DNA of 64,000 nucleotides from contig NZ_CP034450.1 of NCBI RefSeq assembly GCF_003952505.1, positions 5,415,001 to 5,479,000 on the forward strand, read 5' to 3'. The DNA is from Mesorhizobium sp. M4B.F.Ca.ET.058.02.1.1 (GTDB taxonomy: Bacteria > Pseudomonadota > Alphaproteobacteria > Rhizobiales > Rhizobiaceae). Position 1 is the first letter of the stretch. Every line of letters begins with the position of its first letter. The notes under the pieces were generated by a model, which worked only from the letters and a program-made list of their open reading frames with translations, ran no database searches and was not told where the DNA came from. The position numbers and the translations under genes are program-made. Positions 36,906-45,939 of the stretch are shown here, piece after piece.

Positions 36906-38207
36906 ATGGTTTCCAGTTCGACGGGTTTCAATTCCGGTCTCGGTATCGGCAAATCCTACTATGTCGCCACCGCCCATCCGGCGCCGGATCATCCGGCGCT
37001 CATCGACGATGCCGAAGCCGACCTTGTGGTCGTCGGCGGCGGCTGCACCGGACTGTCGGCGGCGCTCCACGCCGCCCAACGCGGGCTGAAGGTTGTGCTG
37101 CTCGAAGGCGGCAGGATCGGCTGGGGCGCATCGGGCCGCAATGGCGGCCAGATGATCCCAGGCCTGCGCAAGGGCGCCAAGGGCCTGGTCAAGGCCTTCG
37201 GGCCGGAACGGGCGAAGGCGCTGTTCGACCTCGCTTTCGAGGCGCGCGGGCTGGTGCTCGACATCATCGAGCGCAATGGCATCGACTGCGACCTCAGGCT
37301 CGGCGGCCATCTGGTCGGCGCGGTGAACAGCTCCGACCTCAAGGATCTTGAAGATGAGGCCGAGTGCCTGGCCAGCGTGATGAATTTCCGCGACGTCGAG
37401 ATCCTGTCGGCGGCGGAAGCGCGCGGCAAGGTCGACACGCCCTATCACGGCGCCATGTACGAGCCGCTCGGCGGCCATATGCATCCGCTGAACTACACGC
37501 TGGGGCTTGCCCGCGCGGCGGTCGCGGCCGGCGTCACCATCCACGAGAATTCGGTCGCCGTGCGGCTGGAGCGGGAGCCTTCGATCAAGGTCTCGACGGC
37601 AAAGGGATCTGTGCGGGCGAAACATGTCGTGCTGGCCGGCGACGCGTTGCTGCAAGGACTGGAGCCGCGCGTCAACAGTCGCATCATGCCGGTCGGCAAC
37701 TACATCGTCGCCACCGAGCCGCTGGAGGGCAAGCGCAATGTCATCCCGGCCAATGTCGCGGTGTCGGACACGCGCTTCGTGGTTAACTACTACCGGATGT
37801 CGGCGGATGGGCGCCTGTTGTTCGGCGGCGGCGAACGCTACACGCCGTCGCCGCCGGCCGACATCGCCGGCTTCGTGCGGCCGCACATGGAACAGACCTT
37901 CCCGCAACTGAAGGGCTGCCGCATCGACCATGCCTGGGGCGGGCTGGTGTCGGTGACGACGTCACGCCTGCCGCATGTCGGGCACTATGGCGAGGTCTAT
38001 TTCGCGCATGGCTATTCCGGCAAGGGCGTCATCCTGTCGACACTGTCCGGCAAACTGCTGGCCGAGGCGATCACCGGCGATTCCGCGCGGCTCGACCTGT
38101 TCTCGACGCTTAGCCCGCTGCCGTTCCCGGGCGGCACGGCGCTGCGCGGTCCGCTCTATGTGCTCGGCATGCTGTGGTATGCGATGCGCGACCGCATCAA
38201 GCACTGA
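36906..38207 (+). CDS. FAD-dependent oxidoreductase, gamma-glutamylputrescine oxidase-like
   Basis: A 433-residue DAO-family flavoprotein similar to PuuB, which oxidises the gamma-glutamylated amine to an aldehyde with release of ammonia and hydrogen peroxide. The dinucleotide motif is VVVGGGCTGLSAALHA (GxGxxG at residues 44-49, E67 for the ribose). GASGRNGGQ follows, typical of the family. The C-terminus keeps HVGHYGEVYFAHGYSGKGV. Probable pathway order is importer, ligase (35518), this oxidase, aldehyde dehydrogenase (25102). Confidence 0.9.
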   Translation: MVSSSTGFNSGLGIGKSYYVATAHPAPDHPALIDDAEADLVVVGGGCTGLSAALHAAQRGLKVVLLEGGRIGWGASGRNGGQMIPGLRKGAKGLVKAFGPERAKALFDLAFEARGLVLDIIERNGIDCDLRLGGHLVGAVNSSDLKDLEDEAECLASVMNFRDVEILSAAEARGKVDTPYHGAMYEPLGGHMHPLNYTLGLARAAVAAGVTIHENSVAVRLEREPSIKVSTAKGSVRAKHVVLAGDALLQGLEPRVNSRIMPVGNYIVATEPLEGKRNVIPANVAVSDTRFVVNYYRMSADGRLLFGGGERYTPSPPADIAGFVRPHMEQTFPQLKGCRIDHAWGGLVSVTTSRLPHVGHYGEVYFAHGYSGKGVILSTLSGKLLAEAITGDSARLDLFSTLSPLPFPGGTALRGPLYVLGMLWYAMRDRIKH

Positions 38208-38231
38208 GCGCGCGGGAGGACGGTAAGCTGG

Positions 38232-38738
38232 CTAACCGGCATCCCTGTTGGTAAGCGCGATGTGGCAGCAGCCGGAACCGTGGCCCGGCGTCCAGGTGAC
38301 GTTTTCGAAGCGCACGCCGGTCGCCTCGAACAGGCCGCGGTCGAAGGCGCCGGCGATGCGGCAGAGCGTGGCGAGCTTCTCCTCGCCGACGCCGGCCTCG
38401 ACCCAGGCGTCCTTCAGCGGGCAGCGCCTTACCTTGAAGGCGATGTGGGTCGCGTCGCGCTCGACATCGGTCGGGTACATGCGGCCGCCATCGGGGCTGA
38501 CGGCCAGAAACGCCTCGCCGATCGCCGGCGCGTCGTTGGGTCCGAAATCAGCGAAAGCCGCGGCCGCGACTTCCCTGCCGCGCTGCTCGATGGTGCGGAT
38601 CATGACCGCCTCGGCCCTTTCGGCGCCGAGTTCCGCGGTCAGTTCATCGAGGAAGAGGCGGTAGAGATCGGCCCGGTTGCGGAAAGCGGAATCGAGCTCG
38701 CGCGACAGTTTTTCGGCTCTGGTTTCTGGGTCGGTCAT
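38232..38738 (-). CDS. L-2-amino-thiazoline-4-carboxylate (ATC) hydrolase family protein
   Basis: A 168-residue protein resembling ATC hydrolases, which open aminothiazoline carboxylate on the way to cysteine. The family-like segments are KVRRCPLKDAW (about residues 101-111), LCRIAGAFDRG and the C-terminal GSGCCHIAL with adjacent Cys residues. It is the last gene of an oligopeptide-type importer operon and its start overlaps the ATPase stop as ATGA, so the imported solute may be a thiazoline or related cyclic amide. The family call is from motif memory. Confidence 0.72.
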   Translation of the reverse strand: MTDPETRAEKLSRELDSAFRNRADLYRLFLDELTAELGAERAEAVMIRTIEQRGREVAAAAFADFGPNDAPAIGEAFLAVSPDGGRMYPTDVERDATHIAFKVRRCPLKDAWVEAGVGEEKLATLCRIAGAFDRGLFEATGVRFENVTWTPGHGSGCCHIALTNRDAG

Positions 38739-39514
38739 GGTGTTGCGGTCCTGTTCAGTTTCGGCGTTGCCGCCACAAGCGCCTTGCCGATCGCCGATTG
38801 CGGGTTGCCGATGACGGCCCGCGCCTCGCCGCTCTCGGCGACCCGTCCGGCATCGAGGATGACGAGGCGGTGGGCGACGGCGCGGACGACGCCGAGATCG
38901 TGCGAAATGAAAAGGTAGGCGATCCGTTCCTCGCGCTGCAGGTCAAGCAGCAGGTCCAGGATCTGACCGCGCACCGATACGTCGAGCGCCGACACGGCCT
39001 CATCGAGCACGATCAGCGACGGTCTGGTGGCGATGGCGCGGGCAATGGCGACGCGCTGGCGCTGGCCGCCGGAGATCTCGTGGATGGCGCGCGGCGCGAG
39101 ATCGGCGCCAAGGCCAACCCGTTCCAGCAGGGCGGCGATGCGGCGCGGGCGTTCGGTGCGCGAGGCGATGCCGTGGATACGCAAGGGGTCGTCCAGCACG
39201 CGCGCCACCGTGGCGCGCGGATTGAAGGCGGCGAGCGGATCCTGGAACACCATCTGCAGCCGCGCTCGCCTGGCGCGCAGGGCCGCTCCGCCCAGCGAGA
39301 GGAAGTCTGCGCCCTCGAACCGGATGGTGCCGGCGTCCGGCTCGATCAGCCTGAGCACCAGCCGGGCGATGGTCGACTTGCCGCTGCCGGACGGGCCGGC
39401 AAGCGCCAGCGTCTCGCCGGGCCCGATCGCCAAGGAGACGCCATCGACGGCGGAGACGGTTCTGCCGCCGCGGCGATAGTGCTTGGTGAGACCGGAGACG
39501 GTGAGCAGGCTCAT
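38735..39514 (-). CDS. ABC importer ATPase, DppF/OppF-like
   Basis: A 259-residue peptide-type ATPase with Walker A GPSGSGKST, the Q-loop MVFQDPLAAFNPR, signature ISGGQRQR, Walker B LIVLDEAVSALD and FISHDLGVV. It lacks the C-terminal extension of many OppF proteins. It pairs with the ATPase encoded upstream; start and stop codons overlap by four bases on both sides. Confidence 0.92.
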   Translation of the reverse strand: MSLLTVSGLTKHYRRGGRTVSAVDGVSLAIGPGETLALAGPSGSGKSTIARLVLRLIEPDAGTIRFEGADFLSLGGAALRARRARLQMVFQDPLAAFNPRATVARVLDDPLRIHGIASRTERPRRIAALLERVGLGADLAPRAIHEISGGQRQRVAIARAIATRPSLIVLDEAVSALDVSVRGQILDLLLDLQREERIAYLFISHDLGVVRAVAHRLVILDAGRVAESGEARAVIGNPQSAIGKALVAATPKLNRTATP

Positions 39515-40518
39515 GCCGGCGCTCCGGTCTGCCGCAACTGTCCGGCATCGAGGCCGAGATGAGCGTCGAGCAGCGCGCGCGTATAGGCGTGGCGCGGGGC
39601 GTTGACGATCTCCGCCGTCGTGCCGAGCTCGAGCAGTTCGCCATGGCGGAACACAGCGATGCGCTCGGCAAGCTCGGCGGCGAGCGCGATGTCGTGGTTG
39701 ATGAACAGCAGCGTCATGCCGTCCTCGGCCACCAGCCGCCGGATGAGCGACACGATCTCGGCCTGCACGATGGTGTCGAGCGCGCTGGTCGCCTCGTCGG
39801 CGATCAGCAGTTTCGGACCGGCGGCTATTGCCGCGGCGATCGCGACGCGCTGCTTCTGGCCGCCGGATAGCTGGTGCGGGTAAGCGCGCATGGACGTGTC
39901 CGGATCGGGTAAGCGGACGCGTTCGAGCAGGGTCTTGGCTTTGGCGAAAGCCTGCGCCCAGGTGAGTTTGAGATGGGTGCGTGCGACCTCGGCGATCTGG
40001 TTGCCGACCGGCATGACCGGGTCGAGGCTCGAGGAGGGGTCCTGGAAGACGAAGCCGATGTCACGGCCGAGGAGGACAGTTTTCTCACGAACGGGGAGAG
40101 GTTGGCGTTCTGTCGCGCCCCCCTCTGTCCTGCCGGACATCTCCCCCACTTGGGGGGAGATTGGCAGCGTCGCCGGCGACTCTCCTTCTCCAGCCTCGGA
40201 GATTGGCGAAAGCGGATATGAGGGTCTGATCTCCCCCCTTGTGGGGGAGATGTCCGGCAGGACAGAGGGGGGCGCGAAGGAATGAGACGATGGAGATTCC
40301 GGAATTTGCCACTCGATCTCACCGTCAATCCTGGCAGACCTTGGCAGCAACCCAGCGATCGCCAGCGCCAGCGTGCTCTTGCCCGAACCGCTTTCGCCGA
40401 TGATCGCTAGGCGCTCACCGGCCTCGATCTCCAGGCTGACACCCTTCAGCGCCGGCACCTCGCGGCCGTTGCCGCGGTAGGCGACCGTGAGGTCGCGCAT
40501 GGAAAGCAGCGCCGTCAC
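39511..40518 (-). CDS. ABC importer ATPase, DppD/OppD-like, with an in-frame repeat insertion
   Basis: A 335-residue ATPase. Walker A GESGSGKST is at residues 41-49, Q-loop FVFQDPSSSLDP near 157-168, then LSGGQKQR, LLIADEATSALD and INHD. Between Walker A and the Q-loop, residues about 72-147 ([20 protein letters not shown] and onward) match nothing in the family and are encoded by the palindromic repeat at 40113-40277 plus edges. The frame stays open through it. GTG at 40518 overlaps the permease stop as GTGA. Whether the enlarged enzyme works is unknown; all catalytic motifs remain. Confidence 0.88.
   Translation of the reverse strand: MTALLSMRDLTVAYRGNGREVPALKGVSLEIEAGERLAIIGESGSGKSTLALAIAGLLPRSARIDGEIEWQIPESPSSHSFAPPSVLPDISPTRGEIRPSYPLSPISEAGEGESPATLPISPQVGEMSGRTEGGATERQPLPVREKTVLLGRDIGFVFQDPSSSLDPVMPVGNQIAEVARTHLKLTWAQAFAKAKTLLERVRLPDPDTSMRAYPHQLSGGQKQRVAIAAAIAAGPKLLIADEATSALDTIVQAEIVSLIRRLVAEDGMTLLFINHDIALAAELAERIAVFRHGELLELGTTAEIVNAPRHAYTRALLDAHLGLDAGQLRQTGAPA
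40113..40277. repeat. Palindromic repeat inserted inside an ATPase gene
   Basis: Perfect 37-base inverted arms lie at 40113-40149 and 40241-40277, each carrying CTGTCCTGCCGGACATCTCC or its complement. The 91-base centre holds smaller stems. The same arm sequence bounds the intergenic element at 42387-42524. The inserted tract, about 165 bases plus short flanks, adds roughly 75 codons without a stop. Confidence 0.9.
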
Positions 40519-41345
40519 GACAGACTTCTCCGCACCGCTGTCGTCTCGACGATGCCTTCGCCGGCGAGGTAGACGCCGAGCACGGTCAGCACCAGCGCGA
40601 TGCCGGGGATGATCGACAGGAAAGGCGCGGTGCGCAAAACAGCACGGCCTTCGGCGATCATGCCGCCCCAGGTGACGAGGTTGGGGTCGCCTAGGCCGAG
40701 AAAGGACAGGGCGGCTTCCGTCAGGATCGCCGCCGCGACGATCACCGAGGACAGTGCCAGCACCGGCGGCAGCGCGTTTGGGAGCACTTCGCGAAAGGCG
40801 ATCTCGAGCGGATGCATGCCGATGACACGGGCGCCGGCGACATAGTCGCGTTCGCGGATCGACAGCACTTCGGCGCGCGCGACGCGCGCCGGTCCCGTCC
40901 AGGCGCCAAGCGCGATGGCCGCAACGACCACACCGAGGGAAGGGCCGACAATGCTGACGAAGGCCAGGGCCAGCAGGAAGCCGGGCACGGTCTGGAAGGC
41001 ATCGGTAATGCGCATCAGCACCTCGTCGATCAGCCCGCCGGCAAAGCCGGCCAGCGTGCCGACCACCGCGCCAATGACCAGCGCGGCAGCGGCCGCCGCC
41101 AGACCGACGGCCAGCGAGGTGCGGGCGCCGTGGAAAAGCTCGGCCAGCACGTCGCGGCCGAGCCGATCGGTGCCGAGCGGCAGCGACCAGTTTTGGAATG
41201 GCGACAGCAATGCCGGACCTGCAATGGCTTGCGGATCGCCGGGAAAGAGCAGCGGCGCGGTAAGCGCCATGGCGAAGAGCGTCGCAAAAATGACGGCGCC
41301 GGCGACCGCTTCCGGCGTGCAGAAGAAGCGATGCAGCCGGCTCAT
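40515..41345 (-). CDS. ABC importer permease, DppC/OppC-like
   Basis: A 276-residue peptide-type permease with an N-terminal anchor segment and five further hydrophobic stretches. LGTDRLGRDVLAELFHGART and the EAA-type loop REVLPNALPPVLAL are family features. Four-base overlaps join it to the genes on each side. Confidence 0.93.
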   Translation of the reverse strand: MSRLHRFFCTPEAVAGAVIFATLFAMALTAPLLFPGDPQAIAGPALLSPFQNWSLPLGTDRLGRDVLAELFHGARTSLAVGLAAAAAALVIGAVVGTLAGFAGGLIDEVLMRITDAFQTVPGFLLALAFVSIVGPSLGVVVAAIALGAWTGPARVARAEVLSIRERDYVAGARVIGMHPLEIAFREVLPNALPPVLALSSVIVAAAILTEAALSFLGLGDPNLVTWGGMIAEGRAVLRTAPFLSIIPGIALVLTVLGVYLAGEGIVETTAVRRSLS

Positions 41346-42328
41346 GCGCCGGCCTCGCTGGCGCCGACGCGGGGGTCGAGCAGGGCGTAGGCGAGGTCAA
41401 CCAGGAGGTTGATGAGGATGACGAGCACTGCGCTGACCAGGATGATGCCGAGAAGCAGCGGCGTGTCACGTCCCGCGACGGCCTCCTGCGCCAGCCGGCC
41501 GAGGCCGGGCACGGCAAAGACGCTTTCGATGACGACGCTGCCGCCGAGCATCTGCGCCGACTGCAGGCCGAGCATAGTGACCAGCGGCAGGAGCGCGTTG
41601 CGGGCGACGTGGGCGAGCACGATGCGACGCCGCGACAGCCCCCTGGCGCGGGCGGCGAGGACAAAGTCCTGCCGCCAGGCCTCGGCCATGCCGGCGCGCG
41701 TCATGCGCAGGTAAAGCGCGAGATAGATGAAACCGAGCGCGGCGACCGGCAGCACGAGATGGGCGGCAATGTCGGCGGCCCGCGACAGCCCGGTCCTGCC
41801 GGAGGCGATGGTCTCGATGCCGCCGATCGGCAGCCAGCGCAGGTCGACGGCGAAGATGACGATCAGCACCAGGCCGAGCCAGAAGCCCGGCACGGCATAG
41901 AGCGCCAATGAGCCGATCGACAGGAAACGGTCGCGAAAGCTGCCAGGCCGCGCGCCGGCATAGATGCCGAGCGCCGAACCGAGGCCGAAGGAGAGCGCGG
42001 TGGCGCTGCCCATCAGGAGAAGCGTGGTCGGCAAGCGTTCGAGGATGACGTCACGGATCGGCCTGGAGAAGGTGACGGACTGGCCGAGGTCGAGATGCAG
42101 CAGCGCCCAGAGATAGTTGGCGAGCCGCGTCATTTCCGACTGGTCCAGGCCCCAGCGATGGCGCAGCACCTCGATCATGCCGGCATCGCCGCCGGTCGAG
42201 ACGATATAGGCGTCGACCGCGTCGCCGGGGGCTGCCTCGAGCAGGAGGAAGGTGCCGATGACGACGATCAGCAGCACGAAGACGCTGCCGAGGAGACGGC
42301 GGCGGATGAGGGTGAGGGCGCGGGTCAT
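41342..42328 (-). CDS. ABC importer permease, DppB/OppB-like
   Basis: A 328-residue permease with six hydrophobic segments, [20 protein letters not shown], the loop [20 protein letters not shown] and ending in the family's ALLDPRV. It is the first of five coupled genes downstream of the binding protein; a palindromic repeat separates it from that gene. Confidence 0.93.
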   Translation of the reverse strand: MTRALTLIRRRLLGSVFVLLIVVIGTFLLLEAAPGDAVDAYIVSTGGDAGMIEVLRHRWGLDQSEMTRLANYLWALLHLDLGQSVTFSRPIRDVILERLPTTLLLMGSATALSFGLGSALGIYAGARPGSFRDRFLSIGSLALYAVPGFWLGLVLIVIFAVDLRWLPIGGIETIASGRTGLSRAADIAAHLVLPVAALGFIYLALYLRMTRAGMAEAWRQDFVLAARARGLSRRRIVLAHVARNALLPLVTMLGLQSAQMLGGSVVIESVFAVPGLGRLAQEAVAGRDTPLLLGIILVSAVLVILINLLVDLAYALLDPRVGASEAGA

Positions 42329-42386
42329 GCGCGCCTCGGTGGGTTGGCGATATGCTGGTTATGAGAAATGCCGCGCCTGAGCACCT

Positions 42387-42524
42387 CCCTCTGTCCTGCC
42401 GGACATCTCCCCCTCAAGGGGGGAGATTGGCTGTCGCCTCTGCCTTCGCCAATCTTCAACGTTTCAGAATTGGCGAGACAGACAAGCTGCTGATCTCCGG
42501 GGAGATGTCCGGCAGGACAGAGGG
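42387..42524. repeat. Palindromic repeat between importer genes
   Basis: Inverted 26-base arms at 42387-42412 and 42499-42524 match the ends of the element inside the ATPase gene at 40113-40277. The centre differs in detail but keeps the small stems. It occupies most of the 255-base gap between binding-protein stop and permease start and could lower expression of the permeases relative to the binding protein. Confidence 0.85.
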
Positions 42525-42583
42525 GGCCCTCGTAGAACTCAACGCCTACGATAATTTCGCGAATTCTCATCCGCGCAAATGTG

Positions 42584-44194
42584 TCACGATTCCAGATAAG
42601 TGTCCGCCCAGTTCGACACCGCCCAGCGCGGGTTGTTGGCGATGTTGCCGACCGTATCGCGGGCGACGCTGATGAAGCTCCATTCTGCGACGTTGATCAG
42701 CGGGAGATCCGCCGCGACCTTCTTCTGGAATTCCTTGTAGAGCTCGGTGCGGGCGGCGGTATCGAGCGTCTCCGACGCCTTGGCGATCAGCGCATCCAGT
42801 TCCACGTTCCTGTAGCCGCCCTGGTTGGAGAAGGGCACGCCATCCGGGATGCCGCTCTGTACGAGAATGGTGGTCGAGATCGCCGGGTCGCCGCGGAACA
42901 CCGGCGGGCCGACGGCGAGGTCGAAGGCATGGTCAGTGTAGACGGCCTTGATGTGGGCGGGAGAGTCGTTGTTGACCAGTTCGGCGTCGATACCGACGGC
43001 GGCGAGCGCCTGGCGCAGATAGTCGCCGAACTGCTTGGTCTCGTTGAAGTAAGGCGCCGGCAGGAGCTTCAGCGAGAAGCGGTTGCCGTCGGGGCCTTTC
43101 TTGTAGCCGGCCTCGTCGAGAAGCGCATTGGCCTTGGCGACGTCGAATGCATAGGTCGGCACGTCGGCGGTGTAGAACTGCGGATCGTTCTTCGGCACCG
43201 GGCCGGTCGCGGTGGCGGCGTAGCCGAGGAAGATCGTCTTGACGACGAAGTCCTTGTCGATGGCATGCGCGATCGCCTGGCGCACTTTCAGATCGGCCAG
43301 CTCCTTGCGGCGGTGGTTGATCTCGACGACGAGCTGGTAGGTCAGGCCTTCATAGCCCTTGGTGATCACCTTCAGGCCAGGCACCTTGGAGATGCGGTCG
43401 AGGTCGGCGAGCGGCACTGCGGAAAAGGCGGCGAGCTGGATTTCTTCCGCCTCGAGCGCCGCGGCCGCCGACGTGCGGTCCGGCAGCACCTGGTAGACGA
43501 TCTCATCGAGATAGGGCTCGCCCTTGCCCCAATAGTCGGCGTTCTTCGCCAGCCGGTAGTACTGGCCGGCCTTGTATTCGGCGAATTTGTACGGGCCGGT
43601 GCCGACCGGCGCGTTGTTGGCCGGGTTCTCCTCGATCTTGCCGCTCTCATAGACATGCTTCGGCACGACGCTCGAAAGCGCCGGCAGGGCATTGCGGATC
43701 AGCTGGAACGGCGTCGGCTTGGCGAATTTGAAGATGGCGGTCAACTCGTCCGGCGTTTCGACCGCCGTCAGGTCCTTGAACACTGTGCGGCCGAGATTCT
43801 GCAGCGGCTTCCATACCTGCAGCGCCGAGAAGGCGACGTCGGCGGAGGTGAATGGTTTGCCGTCATGCCACTTGACGCCGTCGCGCAGCTTGAACGTCAC
43901 CGAGAGGCCATCGGCGGCGCCTTCCCATGAAAGTGCCAGGCGCGGCTGGAGCCCGTCCTTGCCGTCGAAGGAGGATTCGGCCAGCGTTTCCACCACCTTG
44001 CTGGAAATGAAGAAAACGCCGTTGGAGGCGACGATCGCCGGGTTGAGGTTGCGCGGCTCGGAGTCGGCGGCTACGACCAGCCGGCCGCCCTTCTTCGGCG
44101 TCTGCGCGCGGCCGATCACCGGCAGCGCGGTGGAGGCGAGCAGCGCCGCCGAGCCGGCAAGCACGGTGCGCCTGGAAATGGTGAGAGCTGACAT
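42584..44194 (-). CDS. Oligopeptide-type ABC substrate-binding protein (SBP family 5)
   Basis: A 536-residue periplasmic protein of the DppA/OppA class. The leader has a twin-arginine-like [20 protein letters not shown] with cleavage near GRAQ. The mature protein shows [36 protein letters not shown] and [18 protein letters not shown], standard for the family. Ligand could be a peptide or a small cyclic amide, given the ATC hydrolase gene in the operon. GGAGG precedes the ATG at 44194. FadR-like operators lie in the 384-base divergent gap upstream. Confidence 0.93.
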   Translation of the reverse strand: MSALTISRRTVLAGSAALLASTALPVIGRAQTPKKGGRLVVAADSEPRNLNPAIVASNGVFFISSKVVETLAESSFDGKDGLQPRLALSWEGAADGLSVTFKLRDGVKWHDGKPFTSADVAFSALQVWKPLQNLGRTVFKDLTAVETPDELTAIFKFAKPTPFQLIRNALPALSSVVPKHVYESGKIEENPANNAPVGTGPYKFAEYKAGQYYRLAKNADYWGKGEPYLDEIVYQVLPDRTSAAAALEAEEIQLAAFSAVPLADLDRISKVPGLKVITKGYEGLTYQLVVEINHRRKELADLKVRQAIAHAIDKDFVVKTIFLGYAATATGPVPKNDPQFYTADVPTYAFDVAKANALLDEAGYKKGPDGNRFSLKLLPAPYFNETKQFGDYLRQALAAVGIDAELVNNDSPAHIKAVYTDHAFDLAVGPPVFRGDPAISTTILVQSGIPDGVPFSNQGGYRNVELDALIAKASETLDTAARTELYKEFQKKVAADLPLINVAEWSFISVARDTVGNIANNPRWAVSNWADTYLES

Positions 44195-44386
44195 GATCGA
44201 CCTCCGTCCTCCGCGCCACCCGCTCGGGCGCCAATCCCTTGACGCCAGCTTGTCCACGAGCGTCGTTGCGGCAGCGATTATGAGCCTCGCCAAGGGTTTC
44301 GCCAGAGACGGATTTGGCGCATTCTGGCGTGGCTTTGAAATTTCCGTCCGCTGGACCAGTCGTTAGGCAAGCGGTTCAGTCGAACA

Positions 44387-44403
44387 ATCTGGTAGGACCA
44401 GAT
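44387..44403. promoter_or_regulatory. FadR-like operator, site A
   Basis: Perfect palindrome ATCTGGT-AGG-ACCAGAT in the 384-base gap 44195-44578 between the peptide-type binding-protein gene and the M24 peptidase gene. It has the TGGT-N3-ACCA core of FadR-subfamily GntR operators and is repeated almost exactly at 49225-49241. The gap otherwise shows site B and an isolated CTGGACCAG at 44351-44359. Confidence 0.65.
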
Positions 44404-44462
44404 GTTGCTATTGACGCGCGAGAACGCGGCATTGTGACAATCGATGACGGCCGGAAGCTGAT

Positions 44463-44479
44463 TTCTGGCTGGACCAGAG
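44463..44479. promoter_or_regulatory. FadR-like operator, site B
   Basis: TTCTGGC-TGG-ACCAGAG keeps the spacing of site A, with three mismatches to the ATCTGGT-N3-ACCAGAT pattern, 100 bases before the peptidase start. Confidence 0.5.
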
Positions 44480-44578
44480 TAGCCAAAGTGATGCAGATTT
44501 AGCCGACAGCCAAATGATCAGCCACAAAACCAGCCGGCGAGCCGGCCCGATCGGCCAGCACATTCAGGGAGAGAAAAA

Positions 44579-45766
44579 ATGAACATCGCCCCGGGCAAGA
44601 ATGCGGTCGCCATTCCATTCGACCAGGCCAGGCTGGACGGGCTGATGGAGGAAGCCGGCATCGACGTGCTGCTCGCCACCTCCAAGCACAACACGCAATA
44701 TCTGCTCGGCGGCTACAAGTTCATCTTCTTCGCCGCCATGGATGCGATCGGCCACAGCCGCTACCTGCCGATCGTTGTCTACGAGAAGGGTGGGCCAGAC
44801 CGCGCTGCCTATATCGGCAACCGTATGGAGGGCGCCGAGCACCAGAACAACCCGTTCTGGACACCGACCTTGCACGCCGCCTGCTGGGGCACACTGGATG
44901 CCGCCAATCTCGCCGTTGAGCATGTGCAGAAGATCGGCAAGGGCGAGGCGCGCATCGGCATCGAGCCGGCCTTCCTGCCGTCGGATGCCTACACGCTGGT
45001 TCGCAAGGCGCTGCCGGATGCGAAGCTGATCGATGCGACCGGCATGCTGGAGCGCATGCGCGCCATCAAGACCGACGCCGAGCTCGAGAGGCTGCGTGTC
45101 GCCTCCGAGCTGATCACCGATTCGATGCTGGCGACCATCCAATGGGCGCGCGAAGGCACGACCAAGACCGAGATCATCGAGCAGCTGAGGCGCGAGGAGA
45201 CCAATCGCGGCGCGCATTTCGAATATTGCCTGCTGACCCTGGGCTCCAGTCACAACCGCGCGGCCTCGCCGCAAGCGTGGAAGCAGGGCGAGGTGTTGTC
45301 GATCGATTCCGGCGGCAACTACCACGGCTATATCGGCGACCTCTGCCGCATGGGGATTCTCGGCGAGCCGGACGCAGAGCTGGAGGATCTGCTGGCTGAG
45401 GTGGACGTCGTGCAGCAGGCGGCGTTTTCGAAGGTCAGGGCGGGCACGCTCGGTGGCGATATGATCGCCCATGCGGAGGGCGTGCTGAAGGCCTCGAAGG
45501 TCTCGCCTTACACGGATTTCTTCGCCCACGGCATGGGGCTCATCACGCATGAAGCGCCCTTCCTGATGACCAACCATCCGGTCACCTATGAAGGCACCTA
45601 TGCCGGGAAGCCGCTGGAAAAGAACATGGTGCTGTCGGTCGAGACGACCATGCTTCACCCGACACGCGGCTTCATCAAGTTGGAGGATACTGTCGCGGTG
45701 ACGGATAATGGCTACGCGATGTTCGGCGACCGGGCCAGGGGATGGAACAGGGGCGGGATTTCATAA
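44579..45766 (+). CDS. M24 family metallopeptidase (Xaa-Pro dipeptidase-like)
   Basis: A 395-residue pita-bread-fold enzyme. The five metal ligands are in place by motif: the two Asp in SIDSGG and YIGDL, the His in FAHGMGL, and the Glu in SVETT and KLEDT. The N-terminal creatinase-like domain covers about residues 10-155. Members cleave Xaa-Pro dipeptides or related amides such as creatine. It diverges from a peptide-type importer and shares its operators, so it probably hydrolyses the imported compound. AGGGAG lies before the ATG. Confidence 0.9.
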   Translation: MNIAPGKNAVAIPFDQARLDGLMEEAGIDVLLATSKHNTQYLLGGYKFIFFAAMDAIGHSRYLPIVVYEKGGPDRAAYIGNRMEGAEHQNNPFWTPTLHAACWGTLDAANLAVEHVQKIGKGEARIGIEPAFLPSDAYTLVRKALPDAKLIDATGMLERMRAIKTDAELERLRVASELITDSMLATIQWAREGTTKTEIIEQLRREETNRGAHFEYCLLTLGSSHNRAASPQAWKQGEVLSIDSGGNYHGYIGDLCRMGILGEPDAELEDLLAEVDVVQQAAFSKVRAGTLGGDMIAHAEGVLKASKVSPYTDFFAHGMGLITHEAPFLMTNHPVTYEGTYAGKPLEKNMVLSVETTMLHPTRGFIKLEDTVAVTDNGYAMFGDRARGWNRGGIS

Positions 45767-45777
45767 GGCCGAAAGTC

Positions 45778-45927
45778 GGCGCCGCCCCTCATCCGCCTGC
45801 CGGCACCTTCTCCCCGTAGAACGGGGAGAAGAAGGCAGCTTCGGCGATTTGCGAAATCGTTGATGAAGGCGTCTTTCTCCCCGTTCTACGGGGAGAAATG
45901 TCCGGCAGGACAATGAGGGGCGGCGCC
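45778..45927. repeat. Interspersed palindromic repeat after the M24 peptidase gene
   Basis: Outer 15-base inverted arms at 45778-45792 and 45913-45927 enclose two hairpins, TTCTCCCCGTAGAACGGGGAGAA-type at 45808-45830 and 45876-45898. The hairpins match the element at 30902-31027, while ATGTCCGGCAGGACA near the right end matches the elements at 40113 and 42387, so this copy links the two forms. It sits between convergent genes and could act as a transcription stop. Confidence 0.8.
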
Positions 45928-45939
45928 AGCCTCGAAGGT

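Noticed and set aside
40519..41664. N-terminal extension of the DppD-like ATPase
   Set aside because: The frame stays open upstream but translates the permease gene out of frame; GTG 40518 with stop-start overlap explains the start.
30902..45927. The repeats as a CRISPR array
   Set aside because: Copies are kilobases apart, are themselves palindromic, vary in sequence and have no regular spacers or cas genes.
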